6,748 nt of DNA, from assembly GCA_044870185.1 (NCBI GenBank), contig JBIOYL010000397.1, positions 1 to 6,748 on the forward strand, read 5' to 3'. A model generated the notes under the pieces. That model made no database searches. It saw only the letters and a list, made by a program, of their open reading frames with translations, and was not told the DNA's origin. Below are positions 1-4,929 of this stretch, one piece after another (position 1 is the first letter of the stretch; each line of letters opens with the position of its first letter). This stretch comes from JBIOYL01 sp044870185 (GTDB lineage Bacteria > Actinomycetota > CALGFH01). The position numbers and the translations under genes are program-made.

Positions 1-219
1 CCACCCACGGTCGACGCATCCGGCTCCAGTCATCGAGGTCCAGCACGCGGCCACGAGGTCCCGCAGGCGGCCACATGGCCGCTTCCAGTGTGCCGCCGCC
101 ATCCCCGGTCTGCCGGTCAGGCTGCCGACCGGGCCGCCGCAGGTCCGCTGGCCTGACCCGCAGGCGGCGGCAGGCCCTGTGAGCTGCGCGTTTGCTAGCT
201 CGGACGACGTGGTATCGGG

Positions 220-225
220 TAAAAT
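220..225 (+). promoter_or_regulatory. -10 box of a probable leaderless promoter for the SWIM gene
   Basis: TAAAAT fits the actinobacterial -10 pattern TANNNT and stands out as AT-rich in GC-rich DNA. Transcription would begin about 6-7 bases after it, at or next to the ATG at 232. No Shine-Dalgarno sequence precedes that ATG, which fits a leaderless mRNA. I see no convincing -35 hexamer at the expected distance (around 197-203). The rest of 1-219 is GC-rich, has short GCGGCCAC repeats and shows no gene I can support. Confidence 0.5.
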
Positions 226-231
226 AGCACT

Positions 232-747
232 ATGCAGAACACAAGCGAACGAGTCAGGAACAAGCAGGTCACCAGCGGGCCGAAGGGGGCCGACGCACGG
301 GGCCGGGCGGACAGCCCCACCAACGGCGGCCGCTACGGCCTGGCCGCCGAGATCCGGGCGGTCGAGGAGGGACACCACGCACGGGTGCTCCCCGACGGCT
401 CCATCCTCGTCAAAGCGGACTCGCAGCCCGGCAGCTACCGGGTGCGCATCGAGGGCATCCAGGCCGGGATCGTGGTGCTGCGCTGCACCTGCCCATCGGG
501 CGACTACCGCGGCAACCTGCCGGTTCCCTGCAAGCATGCCGCCCTGGTCGGGCGGCGGCTCGAGCGCGAAGGCCTGGCCCGCTGGCGCGACGGCGCCTGG
601 CGGCCGCGGCGGCCCGCCGTTCGAGCAGGCCGGCTCCACCCGGCCCTGCCCTGGGACGTCTGGTACGACCTCCCGGCCGCTCACGCGGCCGACCCGAGCT
701 CGATGCAGCAGCGCCTCTTCCCGGCCGGGGAGTTCCCGGCCGCCTGA
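232..747 (+). CDS. Small SWIM zinc-finger domain protein (171 aa)
   Basis: The recognisable part is a SWIM-type zinc finger: C85 and C87 in RCTCPSGDYRG, then C100 and H102 in VPCKHAAL, giving the pattern CxC-x12-CxH. SWIM domains bind nucleic acids or proteins; they occur alone in small bacterial proteins and in SWI2/SNF2 helicases and transposases. Residues 1-35 are polar and probably disordered. Residues 45-80 (HARVLPDGSILVKA ... YRVRIEG) look like a short beta-rich region before the finger. Residues 103-171 are basic, then rich in Pro and Ala, without a known domain. The ATG is favoured because it lies 6 bases after a good -10 box and restores GC-rich third positions; there is no ribosome site. 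The gene stands alone and converges on vapC. The exact target is unknown. The SWIM call is firm, the cellular role is not. Confidence 0.75.
   Translation: MQNTSERVRNKQVTSGPKGADARGRADSPTNGGRYGLAAEIRAVEEGHHARVLPDGSILVKADSQPGSYRVRIEGIQAGIVVLRCTCPSGDYRGNLPVPCKHAALVGRRLEREGLARWRDGAWRPRRPAVRAGRLHPALPWDVWYDLPAAHAADPSSMQQRLFPAGEFPAA
722..742 (+). terminator. Hairpin at the 3' end of the SWIM gene
   Basis: CGGCCGGG (722-729) and CCCGGCCG (735-742) form a perfect 8-bp stem with a GAGTT loop, two bases before the TGA stop at 745-747. No T-run follows, as is usual for GC-rich actinobacterial terminators. It could end or stabilise the SWIM transcript and insulate it from vapBC coming the other way. Since these bases also encode PAGEFPAA, the symmetry could be partly chance. 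Confidence 0.35.
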
Positions 748-793
748 GCCTCATCAGGGGTAGCAGGCGGCAGGCGGCGGTCCGAGCGTCACC

Positions 794-1195
794 TCATCCG
801 GCACGGAGGACCTCCACGGCGCAGCGCACCCCAGGCGCCTCCGACAGCCGGACGTCCGCGGTCACCAGCACGCAGCCAAGGGACTCGGCCAGCGCAACGT
901 ACGCGGCATCGTACGGCGTGAGGTTCTCGCGCAGCTCCCATAGCCGCCGCGCGAACGGCAGGTGAGGGTAGCGGACGAGCGGAAGGTCGGTCAGATCCTG
1001 GATCGCGAAGCCGACGCGCCGCTCGTCGAGGGCACCCGTCCTCCTCTGGCGACGCAGCACCGAGAGGACCTCGAGATCCACAAGATGAGGAGCATGGAGC
1101 GCAGGATCAGCGGCGAGCCGGCCGCGAGTCAGGTCGCCGTCCGGACCATCGTCGGCCAGCGCGACGGCGAGCACGGAGGCATCGACGACGATCAG
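794..1195 (-). CDS. vapC: VapC-type PIN-domain ribonuclease toxin (133 aa, CTG start)
   Basis: VapC toxins are Mg2+-dependent RNases that cut tRNA, rRNA or mRNA when the partner antitoxin is lost. The PIN acidic residues are all visible if translation starts at CTG 1195: D5 in IVVDAS, E42 in HLVDLEVLSVLRR, D96 in LTPYDAAYVALA and D114 in LVTADVRL. Length (133 aa) is normal for the family. The first ATG/GTG-type start, GTG at 1174, would remove the opening strand and D5 and would leave an inactive enzyme. No ATG, GTG or TTG precedes the CTG nearby in this frame. The CTG overlaps the vapB stop as CTGA, so the toxin is probably made by translational coupling from the vapB message. The stop lies 46 bases from the SWIM gene, which converges. 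Family is secure; the start is inferred. Confidence 0.88.
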   Translation of the reverse strand: MIVVDASVLAVALADDGPDGDLTRGRLAADPALHAPHLVDLEVLSVLRRQRRTGALDERRVGFAIQDLTDLPLVRYPHLPFARRLWELRENLTPYDAAYVALAESLGCVLVTADVRLSEAPGVRCAVEVLRAG

Positions 1196-1422
1196 CGCCG
1201 GCTCCGCTCGGCGCGAAGGTGCGCCGCCGCGACGCCGAGCCTGACCTCGCCGCCGGTCCGCCCACCGGCGCGGGCCAGCACTTCTGCGACGGTCGGCCGG
1301 TCGGCGACCTCCTTGAGCACGGCGAGCAGGTACTCCTGCAGCGACATGCCGGCCTCGGCCGCGCGTCGACGCAGGACCGAGTGGGTCTCCTCAGGGACGT
1401 TTCGAACCTGCAGCGTCTTCAT
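1192..1422 (-). CDS. vapB: VapB-type ribbon-helix-helix antitoxin (76 aa)
   Basis: This is the antitoxin of the downstream vapC. Residues 2-11 (KTLQVRNVPEE) form the DNA-contacting ribbon of a ribbon-helix-helix fold of the FitA/VapB type. Helices follow at about 12-24 (HSVLRRRAAEAG) and 26-40 (SLQEYLLAVLKEV). The tail (about 45-76) should wrap the toxin active site. As a dimer it would bind DNA upstream and, together with VapC, repress its own operon. The ATG start is well placed before the ribbon and no other start is likely; a Shine-Dalgarno sequence is not obvious. The dyad TGCAT-CGC-ATGCA lies 15-27 bases upstream of the start. The stop TGA overlaps the toxin's CTG start, the tight arrangement typical of antitoxin-first modules. 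Confidence 0.88.
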   Translation of the reverse strand: MKTLQVRNVPEETHSVLRRRAAEAGMSLQEYLLAVLKEVADRPTVAEVLARAGGRTGGEVRLGVAAAHLRAERSRR

Positions 1423-1436
1423 GCTTGGAATCTACA

Positions 1437-1449
1437 TGCATCGCATGCA
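1437..1449. promoter_or_regulatory. Probable VapBC operator
   Basis: TGCAT (1437-1441), CGC, ATGCA (1445-1449) is a perfect inverted repeat; the overlapping hexamers ATGCAT and GCATGC add symmetry. It lies just upstream of vapB in the only AT-richer stretch of the 140-bp gap between vapB and the divergent exporter gene. Position and symmetry fit autoregulation by a ribbon-helix-helix antitoxin. Binding is inferred, not shown. Confidence 0.45.
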
Positions 1450-1562
1450 ACTTGCGAGCGTTGGGCAGGTCGGTCGGCGCCGGCCGTGCGCCGGACCCAC
1501 CGCGGATGGCACCGTGAGGGCATGCCAGCCGTGCCCCCGACCCGGCCGGAAGGGCAGGTCCG

Positions 1563-2825
1563 GTGAGGCGGCGCCCGCGGCTGCTGGTCGACCTCACGCC
1601 GCTGCGCTCCTCGCCGCAGTTCCGCCTGCTCTACGCAGGCCAGCTCGTCTCCTTCCTCGGCCAGCAGCTCACCGTGGTGGCCGTCCCCTACCAGGTGTAC
1701 CTGCTCACGCGCTCGTCGCTGGCCGTGGGGCTGCTCGGCCTGGTCCAGCTCGGCCCGCTGCTGGTGTGCTCGCTGGCCGGCGGGGCCATCGCCGACGCCA
1801 TGGACCGGCGCAAGCTGCTGCTCGCCAGCCAGGCGCTGCTCGCCTGCACGAGCGTCGGGCTCGCCCTCAACGCCAGCCTGCCCCGGCCGCGCACCTGGCC
1901 GCTGTACCTACTCACGGCGGGCAGCGCCGCACTGTCGGCGGTCGACTTCCCGGCCCGCAACGCGGCGACCCCGAACCTGCTGCGCCGCGAGCAGATCCCG
2001 GCCGCCGCCGCGCTCAACCAGCTGCTGATGCAGACCGGGCAGGTCGCCGGGCCGGCCCTGGCCGGGCTGGTGATCGCGCGGGTCAGCCTGGCCGCCGCCT
2101 ACTGGATCGACGTCGCCACCTTCGCCGCATCCATCCTCACCCTGCTCGCCATGCGGCCGCTGCCGCCGGAGGGCGGCGGCCGGCCGCTCGGGCTCGCCTC
2201 GATCCGGGAAGGCATCGCCTACCTGCGCGGCCGCCGGGCGCTGCAGGCCACGTTCTGGATCGACCTCGACGCCATGGTGTTCGGCATGCCGAGGGCGCTG
2301 TTCCCCGCGCTCGGCACGAGCGTGTTCGGCGGCGGCGCGGCCACGGTCGGCCTGCTGTACGCGGCGCCCGGGGCCGGCGCGCTGCTCGGCGCGCTCACCG
2401 CCGGGTGGGTCGGCGGCGTGCGCCGGCAGGGCCGGGCCGTGCTGGTCTCGGTGGCGGTGTGGGGCGCGGCCATCGCCGCGTTCGGGCTCACCCGGCGGCT
2501 ACCCGTGGCGCTCGGCCTGCTCGCCCTGGCCGGCGCCGCCGACGTGGTCTCGGCCGTGTTCCGCAACACCATCCTCCAGCAGACGGTGCCCGACAGCCTG
2601 CGCGGCCGGCTGGCCGCCATCCACATCGCCGTGGTCACCGGCGGCCCGCGCCTCGGCGACGCCGAGGCCGGCGCGGTGGCGGCCGTGACCAGCCCCACCT
2701 TCTCGGTCGTCTCCGGCGGGCTGGCCTGCCTGGCCGGGGTCGCGCTGCTCGCCTGGCTGCTGCCCGAGCTGGACCGCACCGTCGCGCCCAGCCCGGACGA
2801 GCCCGGCCTGCCCGCCTCGCCGTGA
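1563..2825 (+). CDS. Major facilitator superfamily exporter, MFS_3/EntS-like (420 aa)
   Basis: A 12-helix inner-membrane secondary transporter, most like the MFS_3 group that exports drugs, macrolides or siderophores by proton antiport. Visible marks are LLYAGQLVSFLGQQLTVVAVPYQVY in helix 1 (about 22-46), the loop 2-3 motif GGAIADAMDRRKLLLA (73-88), DFPARNAATPNLL with nearby PAAAALNQL (128-154), and PDSLRGRLAAIHIA in the second half before the last helices. The length is normal. GTG 1563 is the only start possible here: an in-frame TGA lies at 1515-1517 with no start between, and AAGGG at 1550-1554 serves as ribosome site. The gene is divergent from vapBC and converges on the translin gene. 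The substrate cannot be told from sequence; no regulator is adjacent. Third positions are almost all G or C, so the frame is secure. Confidence 0.9.
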   Translation: MRRRPRLLVDLTPLRSSPQFRLLYAGQLVSFLGQQLTVVAVPYQVYLLTRSSLAVGLLGLVQLGPLLVCSLAGGAIADAMDRRKLLLASQALLACTSVGLALNASLPRPRTWPLYLLTAGSAALSAVDFPARNAATPNLLRREQIPAAAALNQLLMQTGQVAGPALAGLVIARVSLAAAYWIDVATFAASILTLLAMRPLPPEGGGRPLGLASIREGIAYLRGRRALQATFWIDLDAMVFGMPRALFPALGTSVFGGGAATVGLLYAAPGAGALLGALTAGWVGGVRRQGRAVLVSVAVWGAAIAAFGLTRRLPVALGLLALAGAADVVSAVFRNTILQQTVPDSLRGRLAAIHIAVVTGGPRLGDAEAGAVAAVTSPTFSVVSGGLACLAGVALLAWLLPELDRTVAPSPDEPGLPASP

Positions 2826-2904
2826 GCGCCGCCCGGCCGCCGCGCAGCCGCCGAGTGGCTGCCGCGCAGCCGCCGAGTGGGCGCCGGGCGAGCGCCGCCC
2901 GGCC
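2824..2904 (+). repeat. Short GC-rich direct repeats with a 22-base period
   Basis: A 20-base unit starting GCCGCGCAGCCG occurs at 2839-2858 and again exactly at 2861-2880, two bases apart. A second unit, GAGCGCCGCCCGGCC, occurs at 2824-2838 and 2890-2904, 66 bases apart, three times the 22-base period. The block fills the gap between the convergent exporter and translin genes and looks like slippage-generated duplication. Confidence 0.6.
2883..2903. terminator. Likely bidirectional hairpin terminator
   Basis: GCCGGGCG (2883-2890) and CGCCCGGC (2896-2903) form a perfect 8-bp GC stem with a 5-base loop, 6 bases beyond the translin stop and 58 bases after the exporter stop. No T-run is present. 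Its place between two convergent genes suggests it ends both transcripts. Confidence 0.45.
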
Positions 2905-2909
2905 GGCGC

Positions 2910-3548
2910 TCAGCCGTCGGTCGGCGGGGTCGCGTCGGCCCGGTGCCGGAGCGCGTCGGCCAGGTCGCGCTGGACCACCGTGAGGGTCAGGTCGCCGCGG
3001 GTGCGCTCGATGATCGAGCGGGCCACGTCGGTCGAGCGGCGCAGCCCGCCGGTCATCGCGTCCGGGAAGTCGAGGTCGGCGAGCAGCGCGTGGATCTCCT
3101 CCATGGCCGCGAACAGCGCCCGCGCGCGCTCCACGTCGCCGGCCCGGAGCACGTCCAGCAGATGGCGGCGCAGCTCGCCGATCGTCTCCGCCAGGCCGTT
3201 CAGGTAGGGCGGGTCGCCCACGCCGAGCTCCTCGGGCGCCGGCACCGGATCGCCGGCCACCAGCGCGCGGGTCGCCCGCGCCTCCGCGTACTCCTTCTGC
3301 GCGTCCTGCAGGAAGCCCGCATAGTAGATGTCCGGATGGGCGGCGAGCACGGCCTCGGCCACGTCCAGCAGCTCCCGGGCCTCGACCAGCAGCCGGTCGG
3401 CCACCTCCAGCTGCGACCGGTGCGCGGCCCGGATGGCGTTGGCGCAGCGGCGCACCGCCTGACGCGCGGTGCCGAGCGCGGCCTCGCGTGCCCGGTGCTT
3501 GGCGTCGAGCCGCGCGCGGACGCCCTCGTGCACCCGGTCCAGCTCCAT
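2910..3548 (-). CDS. Translin-family protein (212 aa)
   Basis: The helical protein matches the translin/TRAX family, whose eukaryotic members form the C3PO RNA-binding and RNase complex; archaeal homologues also form oligomeric shells. Key segments are YYAGFLQDAQKEYAEA (75-90), YLNGLAETIGELRRHLLD (115-132), and GGLRRSTDVARSIIERTR (167-184), followed by DLTL, which closely follows the archaeal-type C-terminal signature. E86 and E89 in KEYAEA lie where TRAX-type members have catalytic acids, so RNase activity is possible but not proven. Length (212 aa) is typical. The start is supported by AGGAGGG at 3555-3561, 6 bases before the ATG. The gene is single, divergent from the protease remnant, and ends in a shared hairpin with the exporter. 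Two dyads upstream suggest regulation. Bacterial translins are uncommon and uncharacterised. Confidence 0.82.
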   Translation of the reverse strand: MELDRVHEGVRARLDAKHRAREAALGTARQAVRRCANAIRAAHRSQLEVADRLLVEARELLDVAEAVLAAHPDIYYAGFLQDAQKEYAEARATRALVAGDPVPAPEELGVGDPPYLNGLAETIGELRRHLLDVLRAGDVERARALFAAMEEIHALLADLDFPDAMTGGLRRSTDVARSIIERTRGDLTLTVVQRDLADALRHRADATPPTDG

Positions 3549-3569
3549 GCGTCGCCCTCCTACGACCGA

Positions 3570-3575
3570 ACCCTA
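3570..3575 (-). promoter_or_regulatory. Possible -10 box of the translin gene
   Basis: Read on the minus strand this is TAGGGT, fitting TANNNT. A start about 7 bases later would place the ribosome site AGGAGGG almost at the 5' end, giving a very short leader. No good -35 is seen 17 bases upstream; that zone is filled by the dyads at 3579-3618. Confidence 0.35.
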
Positions 3576-3578
3576 TCA

Positions 3579-3618
3579 GGTGTGCCCGACGACACCGCCA
3601 CGGTGTGCCCGACCACAC
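3579..3618. promoter_or_regulatory. Tandem operator-like dyads upstream of the translin gene
   Basis: GGTGTGCCCGAC occurs at 3579-3590 and 3602-3613, 23 bases apart. Each copy opens a dyad: GTGCCCGACGACAC (3582-3595) and TGTG-CCCGAC-CACA (3604-3617). The first fits the actinobacterial Crp pattern GTG-N6-GNCAC exactly; the second differs at one base but is symmetric in TGTG/CACA. Two sites about two helical turns apart suggest a dimeric regulator bound side by side, overlapping the -35 region of the translin gene. The plus-strand gene starts 240 bases away and may have its own promoter. Confidence 0.45.
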
Positions 3619-3735
3619 ATTCCCTTGACGATGGCGACACCAGGGGGGATCGTTTGCGCGTCGGCCGACACGAACCGCGAGTCGAGATGGACGGCAACAT
3701 CCCTGCGCTCGTTTACGGCCAGATCAAGCCAAGCA

Positions 3736-3763
3736 TTGTCTTCCCGTTTGCACTTCATATCTT
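3736..3763 (+). promoter_or_regulatory. Possible promoter of the protease remnant
   Basis: TTGTCT (3736-3741), a 16-base spacer and TATCTT (3758-3763) resemble sigma-70-type hexamers in a relatively AT-rich part of the 311-bp gap between the divergent translin and protease genes. It lies about 100 bases before the ATG at 3860. Another TTGACG at 3625-3630 lacks a good partner. The rest of 3619-3845 shows no gene. Confidence 0.3.
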
Positions 3764-3859
3764 GCTGCCAGCCGGCCGCGCCGGACGCACGGGTTTCTGC
3801 GTCGGCGAGCTGTACGGACGCCCGCCCATATCGGGCGACGACGGTGAAGGAGACCGCTC

Positions 3860-4344
3860 ATGACCGAGCTGCCCGGTGCCTGGACAGACGACGAGCGCGC
3901 CGCGGGACAGCAGACGGCGGGCACCTGGAGAGGCTTCTTTCAGGGTACCCCCCAGGCGCCCCTGGCACAGGCGCAGGCGATCGAGGAGACGGCGCGTGTC
4001 ACCGAGGCAAAGGACCGGCACTCCTCGGCGCTGCTGCGTCGGGAGAACGTGGTCGGGGTGGCCGCGAGCCTGAAGGTGACCGGCGGGCAGCCAACGGGGC
4101 AGCGAAGCCTGACGGTGTTCGTCGAGCGGAAGCTGCCGCTGGCCGAGGTGCCCGAGGAGTCGAGGGTGCCGGAGCAGGTGGACGGTGTCCCGACGGACGT
4201 GGTCCAGGTGGGCAGGATCGTGCCGCCCTCAACGCCGTGGGGCTGCTGTTCGCCGGCTCGCCGGAGGTCACGATCCACAATCACATCGCCGACGTCGAGA
4301 CCGCCCTGGGTGTGCGGCCGGTCACCGCGCCGCGGTCGGGCTGA
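3860..4344 (+). pseudogene. Gutted trypsin-like serine protease: N-terminal domain joined out of frame to the C-terminal tail
   Basis: The start is strong: GAAGGAGA at 3846-3853, then ATG 3860. Residues 54-120 (RHSSALLRRENVVGV ... VPTDVVQVGRI) form the N-terminal domain seen before the peptidase in a family of bacterial trypsin-like proteins. At about 4220-4230 the homology jumps. The original frame runs on as arginine- and serine-rich nonsense to 4372, while the next frame encodes LNAVGLLFAGSPEVTIHN and ends at TGA 4342-4344. That segment resembles the extreme C-terminus of the same proteases, normally just after the GDSG serine motif. The His, Asp and Ser catalytic regions are therefore absent and the two ends are out of frame. 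An internal deletion is the simplest cause. The first ~121 residues may still be made. Family assignment is from memory of its conserved blocks. Confidence 0.65.
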
Positions 4345-4376
4345 CCGCCTCCACCCGTCGTCCTCGGCGTGACCGG

Positions 4377-4637
4377 TCAACCCGACAGCGGTCGGATCCG
4401 GCCGGTCTCGACCACGTCCAGGGGGACGCCTTCGACCTCGGTGGGCAGGAGCTCACCCGCGGCCAGCTGGTCCCGCGGGAGCTTCCGTTCCACGTACACG
4501 ACCAGGCAGCGCTCGCCGGTCGGCGTTCCCTGCCGCATCCGGACGCCGACCGCTGCCCCAACGACGTTGGGGTAGCGCAACAGCTCCTGCTCATGCCGAG
4601 CGCGAACCGCGGCGATGCGCACGTCCTCGGGGCCCAT
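4377..4637 (-). CDS. Stand-alone protease-associated N-terminal domain protein (86 aa)
   Basis: The protein is one domain: RHEQELLRYPNVVGAAVG (14-31), then ERCLVVYVERKLP, and finally VEGVPLDVVETGRI near the end. By eye about half of ~67 aligned positions match residues 54-120 of the facing protease remnant, including NVVG, PTG, VERKLP and GVP-DVV--GRI. No catalytic residues are present. The start is good: GGGAGG at 4644-4649 lies 6 bases before the ATG. The gene ends naturally 11 residues after ETGRI begins, so it may be a real stand-alone form rather than a fragment. It could act as a pro-domain or inhibitor partner for a protease encoded elsewhere; this is speculation. It converges on the remnant with 32 bases between stops, and the IS110 element lies just upstream. 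Confidence 0.72.
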   Translation of the reverse strand: MGPEDVRIAAVRARHEQELLRYPNVVGAAVGVRMRQGTPTGERCLVVYVERKLPRDQLAAGELLPTEVEGVPLDVVETGRIRPLSG

Positions 4638-4753
4638 GGAAGGCCTCCCAGGGGTCTCGCCCGCCCGCTGCGCCCCTGAGAAGTACGCTTTCCACGCGTC
4701 CCGGGTCCGCTCCCCGGCTGCCCGCTGCTGATGGCTCTACCCTCCTGGGTCAT

Positions 4754-4925
4754 GGGGTCGTCCCCTGGGAACGCTTCCGCTGCTTGTCCCTTGAGGACTG
4801 AGATGAGACGGCGTCCCAGGGGGCCGGCCCCGCAGGCCCGACGCCCACAAGGGTGTCGTCCCGTGAGGACTGGTCCATCAGCACGGCGCCGTGCCTGCAG
4901 CCGGATCGCCGTCGAGCAAAGGAGG
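4754..4925 (+). ncRNA. Candidate IS110 bridge RNA in the leader
   Basis: IS110-group elements encode a bridge RNA upstream of the transposase that pairs with target and donor DNA. This leader is non-coding and dense in dyads: GGGG-TCGT-CCCC (4754-4765); CCCCTGGGA (4762-4770) with TCCCAGGGG (4814-4822); palindrome GGGGCCGGCCCC (4820-4831); an 8-bp stem with an ACAA loop (4839-4858); and palindrome GCACGGCGCCGTGC (4881-4894). The size is close to known bridge RNAs. Exact ends and guide loops are not resolved, and some stems compete with one another. Confidence 0.45.
4786..4872 (+). repeat. 15-base direct repeat within the IS110 leader
   Basis: GTCCCTTGAGGACTG (4786-4800) and GTCCCGTGAGGACTG (4858-4872) match at 14 of 15 bases, 72 bases apart. 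Each copy can fold as a GTCC/GGAC mini-hairpin with a 5-base loop, so the variable base lies in a loop. This fits repeated structural parts of an RNA, or duplicated protein-binding sites. Confidence 0.55.
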
Positions 4926-4929
4926 CAGC

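Noticed and set aside
1..231. Possible gene at the left edge
   Set aside because: The only frame (from 179) is an alternative reading of the SWIM gene; upstream bases show short GCGGCCAC repeats but no coding pattern.
962..2983. 673-residue open frame on the plus strand
   Set aside because: It runs antisense through vapBC and then out of frame through the exporter; the product is low-complexity Arg/Ala/Gly/Pro with no domain, a GC-rich shadow.
2635..3618. 327-residue minus-strand frame overlapping the translin gene
   Set aside because: The product is Arg/Ala/Gly-rich shadow sequence; the frame giving clear translin motifs lies inside it.
4720..4770. tRNA-like look of the stretch before the IS leader
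   Set aside because: No consistent acceptor, anticodon and T arms can be drawn, and no TTC-type T-loop motif is present.
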